DNA of 64,000 nt from Apostichopus japonicus (Eukaryota; Echinodermata; Holothuroidea; Aspidochirotida; Stichopodidae). A program made the translations under genes and the position numbers. Where the stretch lies: the NCBI RefSeq assembly GCF_037975245.1, contig NC_092571.1:13480917-13544916 (forward strand), read 5' to 3'. Numbering within the stretch: position 1 is the stretch's first letter; each line of letters begins with the position of its first letter. Shown piece by piece: positions 11,114 to 22,970 of this stretch. The notes beneath the pieces are model-generated. The model did not search any database. It saw only the letters and a program-made list of their open reading frames with translations, and was not told the DNA's origin.

Positions 11114-12017
11114 AATACTGATTAAATTAAATTACTGACAAGGAACATAATTTAAAGGGTTCCAGGACTATTCCCCCTGGACGATCCCTCTCCTTGGAAT
11201 TTCTACGATTGATTGACAGCCGATGTAGGCGGGGTTTAGGCTATTAGTCCAGTAAAAATGAGGGTGAAGCTAGAACTAACTACAACAGAAGTTTTCAAGT
11301 GTTGATATTGTTGTTGAATCCCCACTGAAGCGTGACTGCATATATACCTTTTGCCCCTGGCAAGGAATAAAAAAGAGTCAAAGAAAAGTCTACCAGGAAA
11401 CAAACGTAGCTATAGTGCGCGCGAGGTTTATCTAGTTTTACTACATTGCAAAAGTATTACATTGGTAGCGACAGGACGAAAGTTGTAATTCAGATCTCTT
11501 TGTAAGTAGATCAAAGTAAACCAATATCTCACACCTTTTATGGGGAAAAAAATAAGCGAAAATTTAATACTGATTAAATTGAATTACTGACAAGGAACAT
11601 AATTTAAAGGGTTCCAGGACTATTCCCCCTGGACGATCCCTCTCCTCGGAAATTTCTACGATTGATTGACATCCGATGTAGGCGGGGTTTAGGCTATTAG
11701 TCCAGTAAAAATGAGGGTGAAGCTAGAACTAACTACAACAGAAGTTTTCAAGTGTTGATATTGTTGTTGAATCCCCACTGAAGCGTGACTGCATATATAC
11801 CTTTTGCCCCTGGCAAGGAATAAAAAAGAGTCAAAGAAAAGTCTACCAGGAAACAAACGCAGCTATAGTGCGCGCGAGGTTTATCTAGTTTTACTACATT
11901 GCAAAAGTATTACATTGGTAGCGACAGGACGAAAGTTGTAATTCAGATCTCTTTGTAAGTAGATCAAAGTAAACCAATATCTCACACCTTTTATGGGGAA
12001 AAAAATAAGCGAAAATC
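11114..12017. repeat. Two-copy tandem duplication, 452-bp unit
   Basis: AATACTGATTAAATT at 11114 recurs at 11566. The two units are nearly identical over 452 bp and end in GGGGAAAAAAATAAGCGAAAA. Only a handful of substitutions separate them (for example CCTTGG/CCTCGG and ACGTAGC/ACGCAGC), so the event is recent or homogenised. The unit contains a GGACTATTCCCCCTGGAC block that echoes the GTCC-rich minisatellite downstream. No coding content is recognised. Confidence 0.9.
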
Positions 12018-12276
12018 ACTCTCTTCAGGGTAGACATGGTTTACACACAGAAAACGGAAATAAATAAACACATCACCATTGCACGAGAATCTCGCAAAAA
12101 GATACTCGTTGTTCGTATCTTTAACTTCGCGATTATTTTTTTTCTCAGGTGAGTTGGGCCCGTTTGTTATGCTAATATAAAATAATATAGTACGCACGCA
12201 CAGTTTTTATTGGTAACTAGTGTTATATAATCGTCCCTATTTGGTGCTCCCGATTAACAATCATCTGTGGGCCAAT

Positions 12277-12485
12277 AGTGTCCGGGGGAAATTGTCCGGG
12301 GGATTTCCAGGGGGAAATTGTCCGGGACGGTACTTGTCCGGTGGGAGTTGACCGGGGTGGGATATTGTCCAGGTGGAGTTTTCTCTGGTGGGAATTGTCC
12401 AGGGTAGATATTACCTGGGTGGGAACTGTCCGGGGGTACTCGTCCAGGGGGTTGTGGGGGGGGGGGGTAATTGTCCAGAGGGAGT
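12277..12485. repeat. GTCC/GGGG minisatellite
   Basis: Degenerate units of about 20-25 bases built on TTGTCCGGGGG and GTCCAGG(T)GG, ending in a run of about 13 G near 12460. The long open frame across it is only an effect of the repeat. The strong G skew makes quadruplex formation plausible. Confidence 0.8.
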
Positions 12486-12509
12486 CACCAATTAAAGAGT
12501 TTTACATGG

Positions 12510-12602
12510 TATAACCAGAATACACTAGCCACTTACTGAACAAGGAAAGTGGGTTTTAATATGACTTTCACACGTTGCTTTACAGAAATTTTACGTGGTT
12601 AA
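12510..12602. repeat. Direct repeat, right copy (partner 11025-11112)
   Basis: Shares CCAGAATACACT, TACTGAACAAGG, GGGTTTTAATA and TTTACAGAAA with the left copy, with moderate divergence. Confidence 0.7.
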
Positions 12603-13488
12603 ATTTCAAATGGTGAGTGCTGGGAGATCATAATACTGTAAATATTACTAGATAACTTACTAACTGACAATGTATTGTAGGTTCTCGTAAAACATGAATG
12701 TGAACTGAAGATAGTAAACGTAGGGGAAATAGGGGTTGCGTAAGGTTGCTTGTTACATTATTTAAATATGCCATGAACTCACTCTATATCTTCACAGATT
12801 CGATACGCAACAAAACCCACTGAAATAACAGCAGTCCAATTTCCTTACAAGAACATGTTGCTTCAACTAATTCACTACACTATGCATTAAAGACTATAGG
12901 TACTGCCCTCGTTACATCAATACTTGCTAACTTTCATTAGCTCTTATGTCGCAGCCTATGTGAATCATGCAATGGTGCCGTCTTCCATGTAATATAACTA
13001 GCATATGTTCTAATGTAGTTATATTCGCCACTGAATGCAGTGCAGCGTTTCTTAAAATAACACTATGAAGACTATTTATCAACACAGCAAGGCCTCGCTG
13101 TATCACTGTATTAAAGTACATGTGTGTTTGTACGATAGCGTTGAAAGTTCACAAATATGAACCAGGCAAAGACAGGTACATCAGGAGGCGCCTGCATAAT
13201 GGAGCTTAGTTAGGATCAGGAAACAAGAGTCCCGCGACCATACCCACCAGCCCACTGACCTTGGAGCAACGCGTGTAAGGGAACACTTTGAAAGAGATAA
13301 ATGTCATAGTGTACTCTAATAATAACAGGGAACTAGCAGTTAGAAAAGTACATCGCTTGTGTTGGTGCGATTTAGTGGGTGGGGTATTTTCATATGTTAG
13401 GCGAAGTCTTTAAGAATGATGAATAGACAGTTTTCTCTTTCAAAGCATTTGCGTACACGGTTAATAAAATAAATGACAAAAGACTCAC
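12603..13488. other. Intergenic; no gene recognised
   Basis: No exon with a usable frame and splice sites was found. The last 100 bases are the intron following Ig gene 2. Confidence 0.4.
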
Positions 13489-14314
13489 CTGGATTACTTT
13501 TAGAGATGTTAAATTCACATCTGTCCGAATACTGCTCTGTGGAAAGGAACGCCAGCGATTCCTGGGTAGCGATGCATCCAACAGTTGAGTTCTCATCACA
13601 AGATGTTATGTAAACAGAAAACTCTTGAATACCGTTATCATCCGTGTAATGTTTCTGAAAATCACAGCCGTCGGGCTCAATCATTTCCAGATTTATCGGT
13701 GGAAACCCGTCTGTTATTGAACAAGATATAGTTACGCCAGATGGGGACGAGGAGGGGCCTTGACAAACAAGAGGTGTAGGAGGCTGGTAGACTGTAAAGA
13801 GGTGATAGGTGTGATGAGAGTAAAGAGTATACGGAGAATCATCATCAGTCAATGATAGATGATAAGTACCAGCATCCTGTCGTTGAAGGTTTAAGATGGA
13901 GAAAGAAAAATCAACCTTAGTAACTTCAGGCCAGTAGTTGGACCGATCTTCCTCGATATATTCTTCTTTTACTTGAAATAAATATCGATTGACTGTCTGA
14001 TTCGGACTTATTTGTATACCGTTGAATGAGTAAGTTCCTTTAGAGGGAACGTCCCCATTAGTACGTCCGGTAAAGTTCATCGCTACTCGTAAACCATATA
14101 TATATCTATATCTATTATATATCCATACTTCAATATGATCTTTATTAACAGCAATATCCGGGAACGAGAAGTCACAACCTAGCATAGCGTAGCATTCCTT
14201 TGAATTTATTGTTTGTCCTTCTGTGCAGTGATATTTACAACCGATTACGTTAGACGTATATAATACCAGGATGATGATAAGATGAAAGAACTTTGAAACA
14301 ATGAAACCATCCAT
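13489..14314 (-). CDS. Ig-type secreted/receptor gene 2, signal peptide + V-like + Ig2 exon
   Basis: The exon codes for 275 residues plus one base before a CCAG/GTGAGT donor (phase 1). It is built like gene 1: signal peptide 1-24, the same cysteine spacing (Cys26, 30, 41, 47) in CKYHCTEGQ...CYAMLGCDFSFP, a V-like region with NRYLFQVKEEY and DAGTYHLS that again lacks the F-strand Cys, and a second Ig domain with VTISCSITDGFPPINLEM and STVGCIATQ. The core is uninterrupted. Its closest relative in the window is the Ig2' exon at 6693-7004. No TM exon is visible between it and gene 1; it may splice further or encode a secreted product. Upstream sequence 14900-15030 is shared with 7335-7445. Confidence 0.8.
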
Positions 14315-15877
14315 TTTTAATAACTAACGACTTTTTAAGTTGTCCAACGTCGCAGACGTGCGTTTGTGCCTACATTTATTTTGAAAACTCTTATTAGAGA
14401 TTGAAAGTGATCTTTGTTACAATGCGCATGCGTTAATTTGCTTTCAATTGTGCATGACTGGAAAATATATTTCCGACATGACAACATGCATGTACGAGTG
14501 TGTTTCGAATTTTAAACATCACTTTGTTTTTCTATTTAATTTGAGTAGTTATATTAGCTAAGAAGTAGGCTAATGATTTTAATATAACAATGTTAGTTAA
14601 TGACAAACATACTTTTTAAGGATGTGTGTGTATGAACCGTTTGTTGTCCTTTCGTGTTCTTGTTATTAATTTAATGCTTATACGTGGCTTTTGAAACAGT
14701 ACCCTCAAGTAACATCAAATTAAGTTTTAGTATGTGACGAATGTCATTACTATAATTTCATACTGAGTTATATCGAGAAAAACAGAGAATGAGAATGCAA
14801 CGTGGAGCTTGAAATGAAGCACCGACAGAGCATAAGCATATAGACATTATATTCATCATTTTTAAAGTGATACATTCATCCAAAACGGAATGACTGTACC
14901 TGAAAGTGATGACGCTCTCACGTGAAACATTGAACAAAACTGAATTCGTGAGCATCATTCTACTTTAATCTGCTCTGGTGACCTGACGAGTGAATTCAAA
15001 ATGTGATGCAACAGTGTAGTTAACACCACATCATCAATTGACGGCTAAAATAACATCTTCCATATGAGGTACTAACAAAAAATCCAGATTTTTTACTCTG
15101 TTTTTCTTTTTTTGGGCATTATATTTCACATCCAGGAGAATTAACATATTCATCGCACTCGATCATTTGCATCGAATTACTTTCAGTGTTACTTTATCAC
15201 AGTTTTACAACAGGCTCGTGGATTCATATGGCAGGAAGATTAGTAAAACGCACTTACAAATGGTGAGACCTTTATTTACCTTCCATTGCTTTCTTGGTAC
15301 AATCCTTCACCGTCACATATTGAATAATTTATTGAATATAATTAATCGCATTGTTCACTGTGCCGTTATCTGGTAATTTATATTAACTATGCACACCTCG
15401 ATAACGAGAGTCCAAGCCGACTTAGAAGTCAATTCGTTTTCAAAGAATATTGCAAAATTTGGCAAAGAACTGAATATCAGTCTCCATTTTGAATGTCCTC
15501 TAACCCACCTTACCTAATAACCATCCGTATATAATGGTAGTTCTATAATGTGGACATATATTCAAATTCACTTCAGAAAACGAAAAGACACATGATGTCA
15601 TCCTTGCTAACGAATAAAGTTTTTCTTTTTTATTACTTTTTATTAAACTTTTTTATTATTTCTCGAACAGCTAATCACTTGGATATTTCAGTCCGTTTTT
15701 TTTTGTTCACTCAAAATAACTTCTTTCATCAATGCATGTAAAGAATTTTAAATTTACAGTAACGTTTTGCCAGATGTTTATATGGTTTTGGTTACTCTGA
15801 GCATGTGTCGCTAACACTCGACGGCTTTTAGTCATACATAAATGGGTATGAGTAGATAAATGTTAGACAGAGCTTAC
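14315..15877. other. Spacer between Ig genes 2 and 3
   Basis: Contains the duplicate patch 14900-15030 (partner 7335-7445). The rest is AT-rich; several short open frames have no recognisable content. Confidence 0.45.
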
Positions 15878-16351
15878 CAAATAGACGGTATGTGTGTTGC
15901 AATACAGTCAGGCCGACAGTCCATTCGCTGTTTGTAGACTTTATGTCAACTTGATAAGTTCCAGCATCGTCTAGTTGGATATTTAGGATTGCGAAATTAA
16001 AGCTTAAAAAGCAATCCCAATAATCACTATCACAAAAAAGGTATTCAATTTGAAATTGATAACGATCATAAGTAAAATTTTCATTATACCTGAACATTCC
16101 AGAGTAAAGAAACGGAGCTCGAAGAACATCATCGGTGGCCAGCTCGGTGAAGTTCAAATCTAATCTGTATATATATATATATATGAAAATGAAATATTTG
16201 GAAACGATAAGTCACAGCCTACTACCACATAACAGTCTGTTGAATTTACTGTAGGTCCATCTTGACAATGATAATCACAATCAATATCTTCGGAAAATGA
16301 AAAAGTGATAAGAACAAATAAAAAACTATGTAAAACAGGTACAAATCCCAT
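15878..16351 (-). pseudogene. Ig-type gene 3, V-like first exon with a frameshift in a TA run
   Basis: The first frame (16351-16160) encodes a signal peptide and the family cysteine motif (Cys25, 29, 40, 46; CDYHCQDGP and CYVVVGCDLSFP). It then runs into a stop directly after a TATATATATATATA run at about 16164-16183. The second frame (from about 16175) carries on as RLDLNFTEL, YDRYQFQIEY and LDDAGTYQVD up to LQHTYRLF, followed by a CTATTTG/GTAAGC donor (phase 1). Relative to gene 1, four bases (CTTC) are missing after the TA run. Unlike genes 1 and 2 the exon stops after the V domain. It is a pseudogene, a slippage allele or a sequence error; everything except the junction looks intact. Confidence 0.7.
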
Positions 16352-16885
16352 ATCGATAGATCGCGGTATTGTGACAATTATTCACAGTAAACATGATGAA
16401 TTTATTGCAACCCTTCGCGCATCTGTCTGTAAAGCGAGGAGCGCTGTTTATGAATCAAAACAAGGAGTTGTTCCTAAGTAAAACCCGAGCATACGCACTT
16501 GTTTGTGTTTCATTTGAATAATATATGTGCTGATTCAAAATGAAAATGACCAGGCTGACAATGATTTTTTTTTCTTTATGGCTACCTGACAATAAAAAAA
16601 TAATTTAACTTGTAGTTTCGAGAGATGAAAGTCTGCTGATGTCTGTAGTGTTTTCATAACCTTTTAACTTGTAATCTTAATGGATTCAAAGCAGTTGAAA
16701 TCGCTCGGATGATTTTATTTTATACATGCAAGTCAAACATGTTTTAAATTCCCTGTGTCTGCATTTTCTGTAAGAAATTATAATGCGTTAAGCTTTTAAA
16801 GTATGCAATTGGTTGTCGAATCTCGTGAATTTTACATAGTTACTATCTAACTTAACCAGATTCACCACTGAATTAGTTGTTATAC
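16352..16885. other. Upstream region of Ig gene 3; no gene seen
   Basis: AT-rich sequence without supported features. Confidence 0.4.
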
Positions 16886-17100
16886 ACTCTAAACACAATC
16901 TAGTCAAGCGAGGCTAAAGTCTAGTCATATCGACTGGTTTACGTTAGTCAACGATTATCCCGCCATAATCTTGGTAGAGATGCCTTCACGACTAACCCAA
17001 AAGGTCGCCTGACCAGAACATAATGGTCACAGTTCTATTTTAATCTGGTCCTACAATAAATGTCAGCACTGGGACGAAACTCACTAGTCAATCAGGTTGA
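16886..17100. repeat. AGTC/GACT-rich element, related to 26480-26940
   Basis: Starts near ACACTCTAAACACAATCTAG and is dense in CTAGTC, GACTGG and GGTCNCNTGACC-like words. The start resembles the reverse complement of the right end of the element at 26480-26940 (CTAGAATATGTTTACAGTGT). It is probably a degenerate member of the same nonautonomous element. Confidence 0.45.
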
Positions 17101-18879
17101 TATATTCGTCACATGAAAAAGCGCGGGAAAATATTAACAATTGTAGCGCCACGGTACGGCCTAGCGTACTGCACTGAACTATAGTACATTGTACACATAC
17201 GTACACGACGAGCAAGGAACGTACAACAGGGAGTTAGCAGCCAGACGGTTACGGTACGAAAAATCAAAAAAATATTATCATCCAGTGATATTGTCAGTAA
17301 CCATTGCAAGGTTAGTATATTAGACCAGTTTTCTTTGGGCCTTTGGCCAGTGTCGTTTGTTAGTCACTTAAAAAGTATATAGTATATTAGACCATAAAGT
17401 GTGTATTTTCGATTATTCCAACTTGTGTACGAACAAGCTAAGATCTAGGTCCTAGGCTAGGCCTATCATGCAGTAGCTATTGGCGAATTGCCTAACGTTA
17501 AACCTAATGACGTTAAGCTGCCTTGTAGTTGTAGTAGTTGTACAGCACAGTTTATCGTAACAGTAGGCCTCCGTATATTTACAGTATCATGGTGGCCCCG
17601 GTATTCACGCGTTTCTCATGTTTGCAATGGATTATTTCTTTACAAAATAACAAACCTAAATTAAACTTAATATTTATAATCTGTATTAGAAACTTTAGCC
17701 TTAGGGGGATAGGACCTTGGCTATTTTATTCTTGAAATATTTTAGGCGGATAAATTCACAGCAGTGTTTCTCCTGCACTTTCAGGGGGGACATAGCCTAG
17801 GCTTAGGTTCTAGGCCATGTTATTTATACCTAGATTAGGTTTGAGTTAAGGATTAGCCTCCAATTAGGGTCACCCTAAGATAACGAATTAACTAGAATAG
17901 TGTGTATGGGATTGTGTAGTTGCGTGCGAAACTGTTACACTAAATAAGCTGATTATTCCTAGGGCCCTATAGCCCCCCCCCCCCAGGCCTAGCCCTAAAT
18001 AGTTTTCATAAAATACAGAGGCTAGGCCTATGTTTCATACGAAACATCAACTGAACATGACGCCAATCTTTTATTACCAGTTTGTCCACTGACCATCCTA
18101 TCCAACAATCCTGTTAACAATTCACAGGAGAATACACTCCCCCTTCCAAAATAAACATTGGGGACCTTGGAGCAATCTAACAGCCTATTGCTGCCACAGC
18201 TGTGTCATATCAATTTATAGGCCTAGTTGTCAGTAATATAGAGGGGGAATATTTCTGGACAATTGCACTGACTTGTCCGGAATTTTTGGCTAAAATTGGT
18301 TATATATTCTAGCGGCATGAGTTAGGACAGTTTTTTCTGCTATTTTTTAAGTTTGTACAAAACAGTTCCGATTCAGAACAAAGGTGGGTGGGTGTTTAAT
18401 TTGTTGTAGCTGTTTGTAGGGAGTCATATAGCCTTGGACTAGGCTTTTTTCAAGATGGAATATTCCTCGCTTTACCTGTGGTACCGTGAACCGCAGTTGA
18501 TCCCCCTAGGCTAACCCTAATTCCATTGGAAATAAAATAGGACATCTTTTACGGGGTGTTTCATTCAACTTTTTGGAAATACTAAAATTTCAAACATAAA
18601 TGTATTTGGTTATCATTGTACACTTGACCAATGAAAATGTAGCTACCATAGCGGATTGATTAATGTTTGCACATGTTTCTTTTCCATACAGGTATCAAAT
18701 GCATTCAGGCTTCTGTATCACTGCATAGTAATTTCACTTCCATTTCTACTGTACATTTTAGTAATGGGATGTGATTAAATAGTTGAATTGTGACTGGTAT
18801 CGTACCGTACATGTTTACCCACATGCTTTACAAAATATGCACATGAACATTAGGGATGTGAACAAATAACAAAAGTTGT
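17101..18879. other. Noncoding, rich in AGGCCT words
   Basis: Repeated CTAGGCCT/TAGGCCTA words at 17450-18040 and a C-run near 17975. No exon was found. A promoter for the downstream plus-strand gene may lie here but no element can be named. Confidence 0.4.
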
Positions 18880-18981
18880 ATGTCTATCACATTGGCAGAT
18901 AGACGTCGTTTAATTGTGGAAGAGGATGCTACTAGCGAAGTGGTTAAGAAAGTCTATCCTTGGCTATTTGAAGATGAAGAG
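18880..18981 (+). CDS. SAMD3-like gene, exon 1 seen
   Basis: The open frame from ATG at 18880 gives MSITLADRRRLIVEEDATSE then VVKKVYPWLFEDEE, ending at a GAG/GTACTG donor in phase 0. A stop upstream in frame supports this start, although a CAG at 18896-18898 could also be an acceptor. The RRRLIVEED...YPWLF pattern resembles a region found near the C terminus of SAMD3-like and related uncharacterised animal proteins. That resemblance is from memory and only moderately certain. The following exons fit in phase. Confidence 0.5.
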
Positions 18982-19381
18982 GTACTGTATTAATATGTCT
19001 TGGTAGATATTATTTATTATACAGTAGTCTGTGTAAAAGTAAAATTCAATCTTGTGGTTTCAAAAGTTATGGACATTTGAATATATTCACTTTATGCCCA
19101 CCACTTGTTCGAAGCACGACTTTGTTTTTCAAAAATCAATTCAAGACAGTGTTGCGCTAAGCAGCGCGATTGCAGGATTCCCACACTTTTTTTGCTGATA
19201 CCGCTATTGGGAATTTGTAGGGGGGATGTTCCCCCTTAAAAAGAAAACCAATTTGTTTTATTCTGAGCTAGAGCCCGATCTATACCTTTATCAGCAAGAT
19301 CACTTCGCAAAACCTCATGTCCTCATCCCAAGACTTGGGGAGCCTACTGCTCCTACATTGACCAGCTACAGTAGTCTCTCT

Positions 19382-19490
19382 CTACTTCTTTATCAATTCG
19401 CATCTTCCATCCCTTTCGACATGTCTAAACCATCTCAATCTACGTCTCTGAACATAATCCCGAATATGTGTTAGTCCTAAGCGATCTCTT
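19382..19490 (-). mobile_element. LINE reverse-transcriptase C-terminal fragment
   Basis: The minus-strand frame reads RDRLGLTHIRDYVQRRRLRW then FRHVERDGRCELIKK and a stop, the usual LRWFxHVER motif near the end of RTE/jockey-type reverse transcriptases. Short and isolated, it lies in the intron of the SAMD3-like gene. Confidence 0.6.
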
Positions 19491-19551
19491 AACTTCTCAG
19501 GTGAATTTACCATATGTACTGTATAATCTAATTGATCTCATTTAACCATAG

Positions 19552-19714
19552 ATACTACTTGAATTAAAGCGACTTGAAGGAAAGACGACAATGGCACAGT
19601 TGCTTGGTGAAGGGCTTTCCAAGTATGGAGATGCCATAATCCGCTGCACTTTGAAGATGAAGCATCCCACTGTCATAGATACATCCATGGAGAAGGACGA
19701 GGGTGCCCGTTAAG
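19552..19714 (+). pseudogene. SAMD3-like gene, exon 2 with in-frame stop at its end
   Basis: The acceptor (CCATAG) and phase 0 agree with exon 1. The frame runs ILLELKRLEGKTTMAQLLGE, GLSKYGDAIIRCTLKMKHPT and VIDTSMEKDEGAR, then TAA at 19711-19713 immediately before an AAG/GTACAT donor. Leaving after the G gives phase 1, exactly what exon 3 needs, so the ancestral exon was read through this point and the TAA is a later lesion or a base error. If real, the product would be only about 90 residues. Confidence 0.5.
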
Positions 19715-19984
19715 GTACATTAGTAACAATTCAATCTGTAATTCACTGTTCAAGTGATCATCACCCAGGTATGTGCTGGGTCTTCAAAATGGACTACGAG
19801 CAAAGTCTGAGGCAGGGGTGGATGCAAAATATGTCTTGGTAAGGGGGTATAACCATTCAGATGTATGGTAGTGAAAAATAAACACCTTCATTAGACATTA
19901 ACGTTTGTCGTCTTGCATCATACAGTCTGAGGAAAATAGGGCGCATCCATACATACTCAGACTGTGGTAGCACTAAAAGGCTAG

Positions 19985-20400
19985 TGCACGCATTTGTCTC
20001 TTGACTCTTGCAACAGACTCATTTATGGACTGCCAAATAAGCTCCAGCGTTGTACGAGCTGCCAGGTTGGTTACCTTATCTAGGAAGTGAACACATAACC
20101 CCCATCCTTGTAAATCTCCACTGGTTACAAGTGAAGAAGCGTATCATGTGTAAGTTAATGCTTTTGACCTACAAAATATTAAATAAACTTGCTCCATACT
20201 ATCTATGTAAACTTCTCAATATCAATGAACCGGTACATATTCTCAGGTCAAATGCTGCTACAACACTCATTGTACAAATGTCAGCACCATTACTTACGGT
20301 GAGAGTTCTTTTTTCAGCAGCTGCTAAACTCTGAAACCAACTACCACCATATGTTTGAAAGGCTAAATCTATATGTAAATTTAGGACCTTGTTAAGACTT
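19985..20400 (+). mobile_element. CR1/jockey-like LINE reverse-transcriptase C-terminal fragment
   Basis: Reads SCNRLIYGLPNKLQR, then (20080-20334) ITPILVNLHWLQVKKRI, LLTYKILNKLAPYYL and LFSAAAKL. These match the LHWLPVxxRIxFK...LAPxYL...FSxAAPxLWNSLP end of many CR1-like reverse transcriptases. Frame breaks at 20045 and 20334 show it is dead. Confidence 0.75.
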
Positions 20401-20433
20401 ACTAGCAGAGGGTTGTGTGATTTTAAATTATGC

Positions 20434-20477
20434 TGATTTAAATCAGTGTTTTTTTTTTAAATCACTGATTTAAATCA
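20434..20477. repeat. AT-rich inverted repeat
   Basis: TGATTTAAATCAGTG and its reverse complement CACTGATTTAAATCA flank a 14-base T-rich spacer. Either a short hairpin or the fused ends of a decayed DNA transposon. Confidence 0.6.
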
Positions 20478-22350
20478 CTTTTCTAATTCTTGGCAGGAAA
20501 AGTTGAATTTGTGGTCAGCATATTCTCTGAAATCAAGCAGTTCCTTATAAAATAGAGTCTCAATCAAGTATCAAAGCAATTTCAGTAAATCTGGGAGGGG
20601 GGGGTTGTATTTTCAGGGAGAAAAATCCTTGTCACATACACCGGTATGGCATGAGGCCTATCATGCTAAAACAAATTGAACAATTCTAGAAATTGCCTGC
20701 TAGAATCCCCTCAGAGTTCAGTTAAGTTCAGTAGAATAAGGATCAGGATGGACCCTGTGAAAGACCCTGTACCACAGATAACCCAGACTGCCAGATATGA
20801 TCATGGATGAACACAATCAAGTGCTCAGATGATAACGAGACAGGCTGTGTATTGACGGTAGATTGCATAAATTATGGCTGTGAAGTACTTCATTTGGTAC
20901 AAACAAGTGTCTGTGTTCAACAAAGGGAAATTGGTACAGTATCATGGGCCCCTTAGTGGAGGGGATAAAGGGCCTAATTTTGAAGTTATATTCAAGACTG
21001 TTGACTTCCCTTGATTGTCCCGAAATCAAATTAAATCATTGGGCTGACTGCTCGTATGTGATATGGGTGGGTATAGATGTTTTTGGAAGATTTAGGTAAC
21101 ATTTGAGAGGAAATTGAACTTTTGATTATTGCAAATTTATTCGATTATTAAAAAAAAAAATTAAAAAATCAACTCTGAATTAGCATTTATATTTGCAATA
21201 TGGGTAATGTTTTGTATAATTATATTTTTTCTGTGTGCAGTGCATTGCAGCATTGTGGTCTTGGACGGAATGCCCTATATAAAAACGTTTTATTGTTATT
21301 AAGGTTATTATAACATGTTTGAAGTTATGGATATGGATATAGAATGTCTATTCCAATTTCCAAAAATATATTGTTCAATATGCAAATCCATGGGTGGAAG
21401 TAGGTGGTATGTGACAACCTGCCCCCACTTCCCCCTATATGCCTATATGTATTATAGGCTACACGATATGCAGTTTGATCCATTTATATGATGCAATGTT
21501 ACATTGTTACAAGCTGAGTATATGGAAATCTAGTCTACTTACTCTACTTTGGAAACAAGAGGCATTTCAATTTATCACTGTCTGCATATTCTCAAATAAT
21601 ATCTTCCTTGTTCAACTTTCACACTAGTTCATGCTCTGTTGCCAGCTGAATCCTAAGGTTCAAATTTTCATGTGTCAATCTGCTTGCTAGTCTGCTCTCT
21701 ATTATCTTCATTTTACTGAAGACCTCAGAATATGATATATGGTTGTTAATTCAGGGAAAACATGTTCTCGGACTTCAGGAATCTGTAGGTATCAATGAAA
21801 CCTATCTGCTTTGGGTCCAAGATACGAGTTTGACAACTGATACATATTCTTGACAAATGGAGCAACTCTTTCAATACAATCTCAGTATTTGATATTTTTC
21901 CATTAATGTTTCTATATTTTGCTTCAAATGTTCCTTATCAGTTATCATTGTCTTGAATCCCTCAAGCTGAAATAATGACATGGATGCAATCATTTTTTAT
22001 GGCCCATGCCAGTAGGGGCCCACGAAAAATAACTGAACAATTGGCATAACTTAAAGATGCTTGCTTGGGTTGAGCTCATACTTGATATTACTTAGCTAAG
22101 TAGCCTAGACCTTATCAAATGATACAAATATCTTTGCTGAAAATAAGACCTGTGATGTATTTAGTACTCTACTTTAATATTATCACCTAAGCAATTGATC
22201 GAGTATTGAGTATTGCTCTCCGGACTGCAGATGAGTGAATCTGTGATATTTTTGTCCTATCGATGTTACCAAATATGACATAATATCACTCTTCTGAAAT
22301 GTCATGATGTTATGAATGCTTTAACATTCTGTTGTTGATTTTTCTTTTAG
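20478..22350. other. Intron of the SAMD3-like gene
   Basis: No exon or named repeat was recognised in this AT-rich stretch. Confidence 0.35.
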
Positions 22351-22439
22351 AGTCTAGAATGCATGCAGCAATTCTGTCAGTTCCGACTCTACTGAATGAG
22401 AAGTTGGGTGCTATGATTGTATTTGCAGATGAGGATAGG
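22351..22439 (+). CDS. SAMD3-like gene, exon 3
   Basis: A TTTCTTTTAG acceptor is followed by a phase-1 entry: ESRMHAAILSVPTLLNEKLG then AMIVFADEDR, leaving in phase 0 at AGG/GTAAGT. Strong splice sites and phase agreement with exons 2 and 4 support it. Confidence 0.5.
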
Positions 22440-22499
22440 GTAAGTACCCAATGTATTATTTAAATCAACAGTATGTAAACTATGGGTCAAGGCCATCAG

Positions 22500-22970
22500 A
22501 GGTGGTCTGATATTGTATGTTACAGTGTCGAGGGTTCATCATGATAGTGCCCTGGTAGTGTTTCCTTTGGGGTATTCAGCAATTTTAGGTCTGATGCCAT
22601 ATGGGCTATTTCAGGAAATAACTCAAAATTAATATTTTCCTACAGATTGTATTGTCACAATGCTTAGAGTTTAATTGTCATGATAGTGTTTTGGTAGTGC
22701 TCCTTTGGGGTGTTTGGAATTTTAGGTCAAAGGTCATGTATGGGCCATATGGGCCATTTTGAACCTCTGAACTCCGCCTGAAATAACACAAAATGTTTCT
22801 TTTCCTATGAATTCTATGGTGCAGTGTTGAGCATTTTTCACAGTGGTACTTAGGTAGTGCCTCCTTTGGGTTTTTAGGATTTTGGGGCCTAAGTCACCTG
22901 TAGACCATATGGGCCAATTTATGAAATCACTCAAAATGATACTTTTCATACAAATTTGCCCTAAAATTGG
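22500..22970. repeat. Three diverged tandem units of about 155 bp
   Basis: Each unit has (C/T)ATGATAGTG or CACAGTGGTA, then GGTAGTG(C/T)(T/C)TCCTTTGGG, ATTTTAGG(T/A), CCATATGGGCCA and a CTCAAAAT...TTTTCATAC end. Units begin near 22525, 22680 and 22835, inside the intron after exon 3. The adjacent TTTTTTTTGGGGGGGGGG tract (23005-23020) follows the last unit. Confidence 0.65.

Noticed and set aside
12278-12514. Gly/Val-rich protein frame
   Set aside because: It is the translation of a G-rich minisatellite.
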